DNA of 64,000 bases from Rhodopirellula baltica (lineage in GTDB: Bacteria; Planctomycetota; Planctomycetia; Pirellulales; Pirellulaceae), in the NCBI GenBank assembly GCA_002901265.1, contig PPHI01000096.1:37852-101851 (forward strand), in the 5' to 3' direction. A program made the position numbers and the translations under genes. The notes under the pieces are model-generated. The model ran no database searches and was not told the origin of the DNA. It saw only the letters and a program-made list of their open reading frames with translations. Below, one piece after another: positions 47,216-56,691 of this stretch (positions are counted from its first letter, which is position 1; every line of letters starts with the position of its first letter).

Positions 47216-48751
47216 CTATTCAGTTTCCAACGGGGGCGAATCGAACGTCGCGGAGCGATCAATCAATCCGTAGATTTTGTGTTCAAATTCAGTCAATTGA
47301 CGGGTCAGGCGTTTCTCTGCCTGTTCGATCAAGCTTTGCAAAGTTGGCTCGTCGGGAAGAGCCGGATCGGTATCAGACTGGGCGACTTGACGGAGAAACT
47401 TGACGAGTCGCGAAGGAGCGTTGACATCGTTTTCGAACGCCAGTTCAGCAGCATGAATTGAAAGGTGAATTGCCAGTTGTGGGTCGTCATCTGCGAATTC
47501 GATCGCGGCGTCCGTCAAGCGTTCGATTTCGAACTGATCTTTCGTCGTGTCGCGAGAAAGTCTTGCGCCGGCGAACCGTCGTGCTCCGTTGCGTTCGACT
47601 TCCAAGAGATTTTGCAGTCTTGCGACTTTGCTCTGGGATTGGACGAGAGCGACGCCCAGGATGATCAATAGCACGACCAACAACAGCGCCATGCTGCCGG
47701 AAACACTCGCAAGCAATACGTGGCGACGGACCGCGTGTCGAATCCTTTGTACGATTCCTGGAGGTTTAGCGTGGATCGGTTGACCGTTTAGAAATCGGTG
47801 AAGGTCATCCGCCAGATCATGTGCGGTCGCGTAGCGATCGGCTGGAGCCTTGGCGAGACATTTCAGTGTGATGGTTTCGAGATCATGTGGGATACCAGAA
47901 AAGAACTGGCTAGGTGGAACCGGATCTTTGGTCATCACTTGGGCGACAACGTCGATCGGAGACGGTGCCAGAAATGGCGGCCGATCGGTCATCATCGCGT
48001 AAAGCACTGCACCAATTGAATAGACATCCGACGCAGGACCAATCGTCGCGTCGGCGCCTCCGGCTTGTTCGGGAGGCATGTAATGTGGCGTGCCAATCAG
48101 TTCGCCGCTGGTGGTCAATTGGCTTTGGGCAGACAGTAATTTGCAAACGCCAAAATCGGTCAGACGCGGATTTCCTTCACGGTCGATCAAGATGTTGGCA
48201 GGTTTAATATCGCGATGGATGATCCCTTGGTCATGGGCGTGGGCGATCGCGGTGGCAACCGCCTGCGCGATGCGGGCCGCATGCGTCGGGTGCAAAGGAC
48301 CGTCTTGCAGGGTTGCCGCAAGGCTTTTGCCATCGACGTATCCCATTGAGAAATAGGGGCACCCGTCGTGCGAGCCGACTTCATAGACGGGCACGATTCC
48401 GGGGTGGTCCAATGCTCCGGCGGCACGGGCTTCGTTTTCAAATCGCTTTCGCTCTGCATCGTTCGCGACGTTGCTTTCAAGGATCATCTTGAGTGCGACG
48501 AAGCGGTTCAGCGGTTGCTGTTTGGCGAGGAAAACGACGCCCATTCCCCCGCGAGCGATCTCACGCACGATCTCATATTCGTCGATATGTTGACCAGCGA
48601 CGGGGAACCTCCTCTCGCCGCATCGGCCGTTCCCGGACGGCGTGGGGGTAGGTGCATCCAGATCGAAGCTGGCTGAACCGGTATCGGTCAAGCCGGGTGT
48701 GCCGTGCTCGGTAGGGGCATCCAATTGGTCGTCGGTGTGCGGATCGTCCAC
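47216..48751 (-). CDS. Membrane Ser/Thr protein kinase (PknB-like)
   Basis: 511 residues with a GTG start at 48751. Kinase domain about 53-315, with every catalytic motif intact: glycine loop REIARGGMGVVFLAK, VALKMIL, IIHRDIKPANIL, LTDFGVCKL and the MPPEQAGG region. One transmembrane helix (SMALLLVVLLIILGVALV) lies near residue 365, followed by an Arg/Glu-rich tail of about 125 residues that probably faces outside and forms helices. It phosphorylates Ser/Thr in partner proteins, plausibly with the adjacent FHA protein as reader. The N-terminal 50 residues are Asp/Pro/Thr-rich. Confidence 0.94.
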   Translation of the reverse strand: MDDPHTDDQLDAPTEHGTPGLTDTGSASFDLDAPTPTPSGNGRCGERRFPVAGQHIDEYEIVREIARGGMGVVFLAKQQPLNRFVALKMILESNVANDAERKRFENEARAAGALDHPGIVPVYEVGSHDGCPYFSMGYVDGKSLAATLQDGPLHPTHAARIAQAVATAIAHAHDQGIIHRDIKPANILIDREGNPRLTDFGVCKLLSAQSQLTTSGELIGTPHYMPPEQAGGADATIGPASDVYSIGAVLYAMMTDRPPFLAPSPIDVVAQVMTKDPVPPSQFFSGIPHDLETITLKCLAKAPADRYATAHDLADDLHRFLNGQPIHAKPPGIVQRIRHAVRRHVLLASVSGSMALLLVVLLIILGVALVQSQSKVARLQNLLEVERNGARRFAGARLSRDTTKDQFEIERLTDAAIEFADDDPQLAIHLSIHAAELAFENDVNAPSRLVKFLRQVAQSDTDPALPDEPTLQSLIEQAEKRLTRQLTEFEHKIYGLIDRSATFDSPPLETE

Positions 48752-48990
48752 AGTGCCAAACGATGAGAGGCGTCACAAAGGTGGTGGGCCGTCAATCCGC
48801 AGCCCACCTGTCAGTAAACGCAGTTTATCAAAGTCCGAAGATAGCCGTACAAGTGCGAGGCGGGTATGGCGCGTCGCGATTCACAAAACATTCATTGGTG
48901 AGCGAAGAGAATGGATGGATCGGAACGGTCGGGGAAAGAATCCGGTCGCGATCAAGAGGGGCCGCCAACAACGGATGGGTGCGGAGTTTG

Positions 48991-49086
48991 GCGGTAACGT
49001 GCCGGGCCTTTGGCCCTTTGTGATTCGTTTTTATTGATGCCCCAGGCCGTTGGCCTGGGCTGGGTAATTGGCTGGACCTTCGGCCC
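48991..49086. repeat. Palindromic-repeat unit, copy 1
   Basis: A 96-bp unit beginning GCGGTAACGTGCCGGGCC. It holds small perfect hairpins: GGGCC-TTT-GGCCC, CCCAGGCC-GTT-GGCCTGGG and a GGACCTTCGGCCC-type ending. A second copy starts exactly 177 bp later without indels. It resembles the dispersed extragenic palindromes of planctomycetes. Confidence 0.85.
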
Positions 49087-49167
49087 ACGTTTGGGACGGG
49101 GATCGTTTTAGGGGCGAAGCCACGACCGGCCAAATCGGTGGCGATGTGCGTTTGGATAAGATGCGGG

Positions 49168-49263
49168 GCGGTAACGTGCCGGGCCTTTGGCCCTCTGTGA
49201 ATTGTTTTGCTTGGTATCCCAGGCCGTTGGCCTGGGCTAGGTAATTGGCCGGGGCTTCGCCCC
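49168..49263. repeat. Palindromic-repeat unit, copy 2
   Basis: Same order of hairpins as copy 1, with about 15 substitutions concentrated between the hairpins and in the last ten bases, where GGACCTTCGGCCC becomes GGGGCTTCGCCCC, a compensatory change that keeps the stem. This favours a folded RNA or DNA function, or gene-conversion among hairpin variants. Confidence 0.85.
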
Positions 49264-49280
49264 TAAAACGGTGTTGCATT

Positions 49281-49377
49281 TTTGGGCCGAAGGTCCAGCC
49301 GGTTACCTAGCCCGGTCCGCAGGGCCGGGTAAAGGTCGCCACAAAAATCCTGTAGGGCCGAAGGCCCGGCCGGTTAC
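49281..49377. repeat. Inverted partial copies of the same repeat
   Basis: The reverse complement of 49281-49332 (starting at TTTGGGCCGAAGGTCC) matches the second half of copy 1, and a further short piece, TAGGGCCGAAGGCCCGG, lies at 49353-49369. The array therefore contains units in both orientations and runs up to the end of the anti-sigma gene. Confidence 0.7.
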
Positions 49378-49679
49378 TGGTCATCGACGGCCTGGCGAAT
49401 GGTCGCTTTGATGCGCTGCTTGGCCGTGTCGCTCAAATCAGGGGCGTTGTCTTCTGGAACGCGTAGGTGCCCCTTTCGGCTGGCCGCGACGACCAGATCC
49501 AAATCGCGTTCGAGCTTGCAGCATCGGCCGCAAGACAACTTGTGTCCGCGGAGTGCCGCGCGCTCGTGGAATTCCAGGGGCCGATCGTGAGAGTCTGACA
49601 TCAGATGGGACGCTTCCTCACAGTGGAGCGTCAGGACCATTTGAATCCGTTTCAGCAGCGTGAAGAGTTTGGCTTTCAA
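49374..49679 (-). CDS. Short zinc-binding anti-sigma factor
   Basis: 101 residues from a TTG at 49679 that overlaps the sigma stop (TTGA); the ATG at 49640 is an alternative. The zf-HC2/ZAS pattern is plain: LHCEEASHLMSDSHDRPL, then RGHKLSCGRC, giving Cys...His-x3-Cys-x2-Cys for zinc. It has no transmembrane helix, so it is a soluble inhibitor expected to sequester the ECF sigma factor encoded immediately upstream and to release it on a signal, often oxidative. The C-terminal 40 residues are helical and charged. The small size is normal for soluble ZAS proteins. Confidence 0.85.
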   Translation of the reverse strand: MKAKLFTLLKRIQMVLTLHCEEASHLMSDSHDRPLEFHERAALRGHKLSCGRCCKLERDLDLVVAASRKGHLRVPEDNAPDLSDTAKQRIKATIRQAVDDQ

Positions 49680-50254
49680 GACTTCGTTGAATTGGATTGG
49701 TCAAACCAGCGGACGTTAAGGCATTCGCGGAGCGCGAGCCGACACCGGCTGAGACGCATCGAAAGGTTGGTCGCTCCGATGCCTAGCAATTCACGAATTT
49801 CCTGGGGTGAATGCTGGTTAATTTCTCGCAAGATAAACACTTCCGCCAATTTGTTTGGAAGCCGATCGACGCAACCGTGAAACGTTTCCCAAAACTCGTC
49901 CGCTTCAAATAACGCCTCAGGATTATCGCGGTACGTCGATGGTGACGGCTGCCCGTCGGGTGTACGATCGAGTGGTTGTTCGGAAACGCGGCGATTCTGA
50001 ACGCGAAAATGATCGGCGACTTTGTTCTTCAGGATTGCAAACAGCCAAGTCGACAGGGTCGCTTCATTACGGAATTTCTTTCCGCCAGCGATCGCAGCAA
50101 GAAACGTCTCTTGCACCAACTCTTCGGCGACCGCTTCTTGACCGGTACGCGCGAAAGCAAATCGGAAGAGTGCGTTTCCGAATCGGTCCACACATTGTTC
50201 CAGAACGTCGGCCACGTCGCTGTCCAGACTTGCGATTCCGTTCTTAGTGTTCAT
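49676..50254 (-). CDS. ECF RNA polymerase sigma factor
   Basis: 192 residues from the ATG at 50254 (open to 50329). Region 2: FAFARTGQEAVAEELVQETFLAA and ATLSTWLFAILKNKVADHFR, which bind the -10 element and core. Region 4: LPNKLAEVFILREINQHS, then EIRELLGIGATNLSMRLSRCR, the helix-turn-helix for the -35 element. It directs polymerase to a small regulon. The stop overlaps the anti-sigma start, so the two are coupled. The gene is divergent from the giant spondin protein gene with 185 bp between starts, which makes that gene a natural candidate target. Confidence 0.94.
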   Translation of the reverse strand: MNTKNGIASLDSDVADVLEQCVDRFGNALFRFAFARTGQEAVAEELVQETFLAAIAGGKKFRNEATLSTWLFAILKNKVADHFRVQNRRVSEQPLDRTPDGQPSPSTYRDNPEALFEADEFWETFHGCVDRLPNKLAEVFILREINQHSPQEIRELLGIGATNLSMRLSRCRLALRECLNVRWFDQSNSTKS

Positions 50255-50439
50255 GCGTCCTGAACTTTGGAAAGCGAAAAGAAATGACCGAATGCGTGTG
50301 AATTCTGATCGGCACATGCGACCAATCATTCAAAAGGTCACAGACCAGAGTGCGGTTGCTAAACCAATAGCTATCTAAACACGGCAACCGCCATCACGGG
50401 GTAATAGTCTTCTTATTCCTTTAGGGGCGGACTTGTTTG

Positions 50440-53400
50440 ATGAAACGACGTCATTTGCAAAGCCTAATCTCGCGACGTGTCAGCCGTAAAGCATCCTCCG
50501 GCAAGAATTCCATTCGCCGGGTGTTGCAAGTCCAAACGATGGAAACACGCAATATGCTGGCAGCGGAGACGCTGCGTATCACGATTGAGAATCTGTCAGA
50601 CGAAAACGGACTGGCACAAACTCCATTTTGGATTGCGGCACATGATGGGACATTTCAAACGGCGGCTCTCGGACAACCGGCAGCAAACTTCACAGGTCTC
50701 GAACAACTTGCCGAAGAAGGCGACACCAGTGGAATCGCAGCGAGATTTGCCAGCGATTCCAACGGACACGATGCGGTAATCGCGGCGCCTTCTGGATTCC
50801 CAGGGGCACCGGTGTTTGAACCCTATGAAATTGCCGTCGCCCCACTATTTTTGTCGGACACGACGACGGAACGTTACTTCAGTTACGCATCGATGGTGAT
50901 CCCGTCCAACGACGCTTTCATCGCGAACTTGGATCCGATGGCGATTGAGCTATTTGACGCCACCGGTCAATTTACCGGAGCGCGTTCGATCGTCATCTAC
51001 GGAAGCGATGTTTATGACGCGGGGACCGAAGTCAACGATGCCAGTGGCGGGGCGGCATTCTCAACCCTCGGCGGTACCGGCGTTGATGAAGGGGGCGTCG
51101 TCATGCACCACAGCGGTTTGGACGAATTCGTTGGTACCGGATTGCCGACCGGTGATGACTTGGGGCGGGCGTTCGCGCCCCAAACACCAATCGCCCGGAT
51201 CACCATCGCATTGGATTCCGATCCTCAGTCTCCGTTTGATCATTCAGGACCGAAGGTCCGATTTCATGCCGATCAGCTGAAAACGATGTCGACCCACCAC
51301 GCCATACAAGTCACCTACAGTGATCCCTCAGGTGTCGACCTGACAAGCATTGATCCATCTGACATTCGTGTGATCGGGCCTTTGTTGACGACGTTGAATG
51401 TCGATTCGGTGACGACTGACGCTTTACCAGGAACGACGCCACACGAAGTCACCGCGACGTACCATCTCTCCACGCACGACGGCTCGTTCGATCCGCTTGA
51501 CAACGGGACGTACAGCGTCGCGTTGCTCGGTAACCAGGTGAACGATCCCTTCGGTCACAGTGCCTCTCCAATGCACCTAGGTGAATTCGGTGTTGATATC
51601 CCAATGCGTTTGAATGTCTCATTCGAGAATTTGAGTGATTCCGACGGGCTGTTCAACACACCGGTTTGGGTCGGGACTCACGATGGGAATTTCCGTGTCG
51701 GGCTGAGTGGAGTAGCCGCATCGAACTTTGCTGGCCTGGAAGCTGTTGCCGAAGAAGGCGACGTCAGTGGGCTACGAAACCGGTTTGCTTCACAATCCAA
51801 CGGAGTCGACGGGGTGTTGTTTGCACCAGACGGATTCCCCGGTGCTCCGATTTTTGAACCCGGCGAAACGGTCAGCGAGAGTCTTGAAATTGCGAATCCG
51901 CTGCGTCAACGTTTCTTCAGCTACGCAAGTATGATCATCCCGTCTAACGATGCGTTTATCGCGAACTTTGATCCGCGTGGAATAGAGTTGTTCGATGCGT
52001 TTGGTCAATTCAGAGGAACGCAGACATTTACCGTTTATGGGCGTGATATTTGGGATGCTGGGACAGAAGTGAACGATCCCGCAGGCGGCGCCGCTTTCTC
52101 GACTGGAGGCGGTACGGCGGTTGATGAAGGTGGCGTGATCCATCGCCACGTCGGGCTTGATGACTTCGTCGGCGGTGGGTTGGCTACAGGCGAGGACTTA
52201 GGGTTTGCATTTGATTCGCTGACTCCGATCGGTCGATTCACCATTTCGATGGAAGGTCACCCGGCAACGCCGCAAGATCACACTGGGCCGATGGCAACAT
52301 TGGACGCAAGTGATTTGTTGACGTCTGGTCAAAGTACTCATCACGTGCAAGTGGTCTACACTGATCCGTCAGGGATAGACGTGAGCAGCATTGATGTCGA
52401 CGACCTGCATCTGCTTGGGACCGGCGCGGATAATTTGGAAGTCGTCGGCGTGACAACGGACGCAGTCCAAGGGCAGAACAACCATCGAGTCGTTGCAACC
52501 TACGAAATTGCGTCGAAGCTTGGCGACACGGTAACTCCTCGCGACAACGGGCTTTATTTTGTTAGCGTCCGCGACGGAGAAGTCGCCGATTCGATCTCGA
52601 ACACGTCCGATGCGAATTCCTTGGGTTCGTTTGAAGTTTACTTGCCCGTGTCACTTGAGATCACTCTCGAAAATCTGTTGCCGAGCGGTGGACTATCGCA
52701 GACGCCGTTCTGGATTGGAGTTCACGATGGTGGTTTCAAGGTCGCGACAGCGGGGCAAGCGGCGGCTGATTTCGGCGGTCTGGAAATGATTGCCGAAGAA
52801 GGCGATCCGACGATGTTGTCTTTACGGTTTCAAGATGAAACGCAAGGCATGGAAACGGTTGTGACCGCGCCAGACGGATTCCCGGGAGCACCGATCTTAG
52901 AACCGAATGAAGTCACGACGGGAATGCTGGATGTCTTCAACACCAACCAGAATCGATTCCTCAGCTACGCCAGCATGGTGATTCCGTCCAACGATGCTTT
53001 CGTTGCCAACCTGAATTCGAGAGCAATTGAGCTGTTCGATGCCCAAGGATTTTTTAGAGGCCCCCAAACGATTACGGTCTATGGTCGTGATATTTGGGAT
53101 GCTGGAACCGAAGTCAATGATCCGGCGGGCGGCGCGGCATTCACAGTCGCTGGAGGAAGCTCGGTCGATGAGTCTGGCGTGATCCATCGACATAGTGGAC
53201 TTGCGGATTTTATCGGTGCGGAACTTCCCACGGGCGGAACCTTGATGTCGGCATTCAATGCTTCGACACCTATCGCGCGTTTAACGATCGGAATGGCTGG
53301 TTCAACGCAGGTCCCTGTCGATCATCAAGGACCGACAGCCGAAGCGATGGCAAGTGATGTCACGCTAGCTGGAACCGATACGCACGAGGTGCACGTGACC

Positions 53401-54744
53401 TATCGTGATCCGTCGGGCATCGATTTATCAACCATCGATCCACACGACATCATGGTGGTCGGGCCATTGAACCACTCCTTGGAAGTCGTCGACGCGATGA
53501 TCGATCCGGCGGCTGCGTCTGGCGATACTTCTGTATCGGTCGTCTACCGAGTGAAACCCATGGATGGCCCGTTCACGGCGCGTGACAACGGGAACTATTT
53601 CGTCACCGTCCGCAGTGGCGAAGTGAGCGACACGTTCGGGCAAGCGACACAGGCAACTTCCGTCGGTGACTTTGCGGTGGACGTTGGGGTGCGATTGCAA
53701 ATTTCAATCGAGTCACTGACCGAAAGCAACGGGCTTTATCTCAGCCCATTTTGGGTAGGATTGCACGAAGGCGGGTTTGAACTTGCCCGAGGGGGGATGC
53801 CGGCATCGCAATTCGCCGGTATCGAAATGCTTGCCGAACAAGGCAACTCCGGCGTGCTTTCGGATCGGTTCATGGACGAATCTGATGGCGTTGAAACCGT
53901 TGTCACTGCGCCGGCAGGTTTTCCTGGGTTGCCCGTTTTTGATCCGGGAGAAGTCGCGAGCCAGGTTATCGAAGTGCGGCAATCGTACATGAATCGCTTC
54001 CTATGCTTCGCGAGCATGGTGGTTCCATCCAATGACGCTTTTGTCGCCAATCGCAACCCGCGGCAATACGAGCTGTTCGATCCACAAGGCAACTTTCATG
54101 GCGCAAGACAGATCACGTTGTATGGCCGGGACGTGTTGGACAGTGGCACCGAAGTCAACGATCCTGATGGTGGTGCCGCGTTCACGTTGAGTGGGGGTAT
54201 GTCTGTCGATGAAAATGGTGTGATCCACACTCACGACGGCTTGGACGAATTCATCGGCGCCGATTTACCGACCGGAAATGCGCTGGGAACTGCGTTTACT
54301 TCGCAATCGCCGATTGTTCGCATCACAATTTCGCTGTTCGATCCGGAAGCCGACGTTTGTACCGGCGTGCTCTCCGCTTGCTCCGTTCGCAGTGTTTCAC
54401 TGCAAAACGCGGCACTGAAAGCAGACGTCAATCGCGACGGGAAAGTCTCACCCTTGGATGCTCTGTTGATCATCAATTTCTTGGGACGCTCCGGAAGGAC
54501 AGATACCATCGCTGACGAAGCCCAAGCGACCGGATTGGCACTGGACGTGGCCGGTGACGAGGTGATCAGTCCGATGGACGCATTGACGGTGATCAATGAG
54601 CTCGCACGTTTGCTTTCGTCCAACAGTGCACAAGGCGAAGCAATTGATTCGGTTTTTGCGGATCCCGAATTTGGCAGCGGGCTGTTGTCGGAGGACAAGT
54701 CGGATGACGACATCGAACTCGAACTCGAGTCATCGTTGTTCTGA
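50440..54744 (+). CDS. Giant surface protein: four spondin-N-like repeats and a dockerin
   Basis: 1434 residues; the ATG at 50440 follows a TTG. The start is basic and carries the planctomycete motif METRNMLAAE near residue 35. Four spondin-N-like domains begin near residues 45, 395, 743 and 1090, spaced about 347 residues; each repeats SYASMVIPSNDAF(I/V)AN, the AxELFDxxG turn and xDxGTEVNDPxGGAAF. Between them lie three beta domains with the motif YxDPSGxDxxxID and a DNGxYxVxxxxxxVxD ending. A type I dockerin-like pair (DVNRDGKVSPLDALLIIN near 1330, DVAGDEVISPMDALTVIN) precedes an acidic tail. It is probably secreted and calcium-binding, perhaps for adhesion. Signal-peptide type is unclear. 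Confidence 0.9.
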   Translation: MKRRHLQSLISRRVSRKASSGKNSIRRVLQVQTMETRNMLAAETLRITIENLSDENGLAQTPFWIAAHDGTFQTAALGQPAANFTGLEQLAEEGDTSGIAARFASDSNGHDAVIAAPSGFPGAPVFEPYEIAVAPLFLSDTTTERYFSYASMVIPSNDAFIANLDPMAIELFDATGQFTGARSIVIYGSDVYDAGTEVNDASGGAAFSTLGGTGVDEGGVVMHHSGLDEFVGTGLPTGDDLGRAFAPQTPIARITIALDSDPQSPFDHSGPKVRFHADQLKTMSTHHAIQVTYSDPSGVDLTSIDPSDIRVIGPLLTTLNVDSVTTDALPGTTPHEVTATYHLSTHDGSFDPLDNGTYSVALLGNQVNDPFGHSASPMHLGEFGVDIPMRLNVSFENLSDSDGLFNTPVWVGTHDGNFRVGLSGVAASNFAGLEAVAEEGDVSGLRNRFASQSNGVDGVLFAPDGFPGAPIFEPGETVSESLEIANPLRQRFFSYASMIIPSNDAFIANFDPRGIELFDAFGQFRGTQTFTVYGRDIWDAGTEVNDPAGGAAFSTGGGTAVDEGGVIHRHVGLDDFVGGGLATGEDLGFAFDSLTPIGRFTISMEGHPATPQDHTGPMATLDASDLLTSGQSTHHVQVVYTDPSGIDVSSIDVDDLHLLGTGADNLEVVGVTTDAVQGQNNHRVVATYEIASKLGDTVTPRDNGLYFVSVRDGEVADSISNTSDANSLGSFEVYLPVSLEITLENLLPSGGLSQTPFWIGVHDGGFKVATAGQAAADFGGLEMIAEEGDPTMLSLRFQDETQGMETVVTAPDGFPGAPILEPNEVTTGMLDVFNTNQNRFLSYASMVIPSNDAFVANLNSRAIELFDAQGFFRGPQTITVYGRDIWDAGTEVNDPAGGAAFTVAGGSSVDESGVIHRHSGLADFIGAELPTGGTLMSAFNASTPIARLTIGMAGSTQVPVDHQGPTAEAMASDVTLAGTDTHEVHVTYRDPSGIDLSTIDPHDIMVVGPLNHSLEVVDAMIDPAAASGDTSVSVVYRVKPMDGPFTARDNGNYFVTVRSGEVSDTFGQATQATSVGDFAVDVGVRLQISIESLTESNGLYLSPFWVGLHEGGFELARGGMPASQFAGIEMLAEQGNSGVLSDRFMDESDGVETVVTAPAGFPGLPVFDPGEVASQVIEVRQSYMNRFLCFASMVVPSNDAFVANRNPRQYELFDPQGNFHGARQITLYGRDVLDSGTEVNDPDGGAAFTLSGGMSVDENGVIHTHDGLDEFIGADLPTGNALGTAFTSQSPIVRITISLFDPEADVCTGVLSACSVRSVSLQNAALKADVNRDGKVSPLDALLIINFLGRSGRTDTIADEAQATGLALDVAGDEVISPMDALTVINELARLLSSNSAQGEAIDSVFADPEFGSGLLSEDKSDDDIELELESSLF

Positions 54745-54950
54745 GCGAGATTAGCAACAATTCGTTTGCTGGACCGAGTGTCAAAGTCAGCGAAGGCTGA
54801 ATCTCTGGCACATCCCGCACGGTTTGCGCCATCCGTGGAGTCTCTGATGGTCCGTGTCGATTCCACGCCGATTCATTTCGGTGAGGGGCGACCCTCGACC
54901 GTTATCCATGAAGACGTTTCTGGCGAAGTGCGTTCCCCGACGCGACTTCG

Positions 54951-56678
54951 ATGGCTCTTCGATTGAAATCTCTGACTGATGCGTCCGGTCGCTTTTGGCG
55001 ATGGGGCGGTAGGTACTGTTACGCTATGACCCGAAATCCGTTCTTAACAGGATTGCGAAACCCGTCCAATGAACCTGTTGGACAAAACCGTTTGTTTGAT
55101 TCGAAGTTGTTTGACTCGCAGGCACAAGAAACCTTTTCGTACACAACGTCGAATCGGTTTCGCAGACCAATTGGCGAATCGATCAAAGGTGCTGGAAGAG
55201 ATTTCCAACCACAAGATGAAGCTGATGACGACGGGATCAATCCGGCCGTCCGTGTCAGTCAAAAAGTTTTCTCGATCACGCCCGCGACATCACAGATGGA
55301 GCGACATGTCGAAATCACTTTCGATGTGACGTTGACAAACGTTGGCAACGAGCCGCTGGTGCAATCACATCTGACGATGGACTTCGATGCCTGTTTCGGC
55401 AATGCCTATGTCGGCTTGGTACGCCGCCCGCGATTGGTTCGGTCTGACGCTGTCCGCGCAGCGACAGTGAACCCGAATTATGACGGGACATCGTTGGCAC
55501 CGGCAATCTTGCGGCGCGGCGTCGGATTTGAAAACCGGCTGGCACCGAATGAAGCGGTAACGTTTCGGTTAACGGTCGAGGCCGACCCGCAGATGTTGGG
55601 TGCTCGATTGGTCGATGATCAATTGGTCGCGACCGCAAAAGCGGAAGCGATGGGACAAACGTCCCATTTGATCGTCGCTGACCAGTCGACGTTGAAATTA
55701 GATCTATCGGATCATCCCAGTGATGGCGAACTCCAGGAGTCTCTGCACTCCGAGCAGGAAACGTTTCGCAACCCCACGCCCCAACTGGCAATCGATAAAC
55801 AAGTTCTGTCTGCCGATCGTACCGGACTGTTTACGAATTTGACCGTTCAAATTCAGATCAAAAACACCGGGCATGTTGCCGTACAGAACATTCGCTTGAC
55901 CGACGATTCCGCAAAAACATTTGGCGACCGATTCGACGACCTTTTATTCGGACCGTTCATCGTACATTCAAACGCGACAAAGACACCGCGATTGAAGCGA
56001 GTCGTTAGCGACGGTGAACTGTTTGACGGGGTGAGCGGAGAGATTGAACCCGGGCAGTCAATCACGTTGCAATTTGTATTGCGGTTGAAAAACGGAACAG
56101 GGCAGTGTGGAGCCGTTTTAAATAATCAATTGCAAGTGTCTGGCGAAGTTGGCAGCTCGCGAAAGTTGCAACCCGTCAATCGATTCGAGTCGACCGAAAA
56201 GATTGCTTCGACCGTATCAGCGACCGCCTTTTTTACGTTCGATGGCTATGACTCTGGCCAATACCCAACTTGGTCACATCTGATTGGAGAGGTAACCGGG
56301 AAGCTGACCCCACAATCACGCTTCGGAAATGATCCGTCACGATATGGGACGGATCATGCGATTCAGAATCGTCGGCTTCAAATGGAGCTTCCGCAGCTGA
56401 ATGCGGGATCGCGTTTTCTTGGTGGATCGCGTCCCGGTGCGAAGATCGTAGTGGCCATTCACGACAAGAATGGCGGTTTGGTCGAGTCATTGACCGGATA
56501 CGCAAATCATCTGGGACATTGGCAGGTCAGTTCCAGCCAACGGATAAGCCAAAAAACGGTCCAGGTTCATTTTCAGGAAAGTGTTGACTCCCGCAAAATG
56601 ATCCCGGACCGTGTTGCCGGTCGCTCGTTCGGATTCAGCGCCAGTTGTTGCATGAGTTTTCAGAAAAACTCACGCTAA
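54951..56678 (+). CDS. DUF11-like surface protein
   Basis: 575 residues from the ATG at 54951; the ATG at 55026 is possible. No classical signal peptide is evident. Two or three beta-sandwich repeats of the DUF11/conserved-repeat kind: VEITFDVTLTNVGNEPLVQ, LTVQIQIKNTGHVAVQNIRL and SITLQFVLRLKNGTGQCG, each with the Asn-x-Gly turn. A C-terminal beta domain follows (AKIVVAIHDKNGGLVESLTG). Such repeats usually form stalks of bacterial surface proteins. It lies 206 bp after the spondin protein gene on the same strand and may belong to the same surface assembly. Confidence 0.7.
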   Translation: MALRLKSLTDASGRFWRWGGRYCYAMTRNPFLTGLRNPSNEPVGQNRLFDSKLFDSQAQETFSYTTSNRFRRPIGESIKGAGRDFQPQDEADDDGINPAVRVSQKVFSITPATSQMERHVEITFDVTLTNVGNEPLVQSHLTMDFDACFGNAYVGLVRRPRLVRSDAVRAATVNPNYDGTSLAPAILRRGVGFENRLAPNEAVTFRLTVEADPQMLGARLVDDQLVATAKAEAMGQTSHLIVADQSTLKLDLSDHPSDGELQESLHSEQETFRNPTPQLAIDKQVLSADRTGLFTNLTVQIQIKNTGHVAVQNIRLTDDSAKTFGDRFDDLLFGPFIVHSNATKTPRLKRVVSDGELFDGVSGEIEPGQSITLQFVLRLKNGTGQCGAVLNNQLQVSGEVGSSRKLQPVNRFESTEKIASTVSATAFFTFDGYDSGQYPTWSHLIGEVTGKLTPQSRFGNDPSRYGTDHAIQNRRLQMELPQLNAGSRFLGGSRPGAKIVVAIHDKNGGLVESLTGYANHLGHWQVSSSQRISQKTVQVHFQESVDSRKMIPDRVAGRSFGFSASCCMSFQKNSR

Positions 56679-56691
56679 AACCGGCAATCGT

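Larger units (their letters stand above)
48752..49373. other. Long non-coding gap packed with palindromic repeats
   Basis: 622 bp between two reverse-strand genes. About half is made of the repeat units described below. The frames that span it translate the repeats, giving recurrent Gly-Gln-Arg-Pro-Gly or Ala-Gln-Ala-Asn-Gly-Leu-Gly strings, and are not genes. Confidence 0.7.

Noticed and set aside
48828..49279. Reverse frames with Ala-Gln-Ala-Asn-Gly-Leu-Gly repeats
   Set aside because: Translations of the palindromic DNA repeats, not proteins.
54231..54866. Reverse Ser-rich frame of 211 codons
   Set aside because: Antisense of the dockerin end of the surface protein.
54766..54966. 66-codon + frame between the two surface-protein genes
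   Set aside because: No motif, overlaps the next gene; could be leader sequence but nothing supports it.
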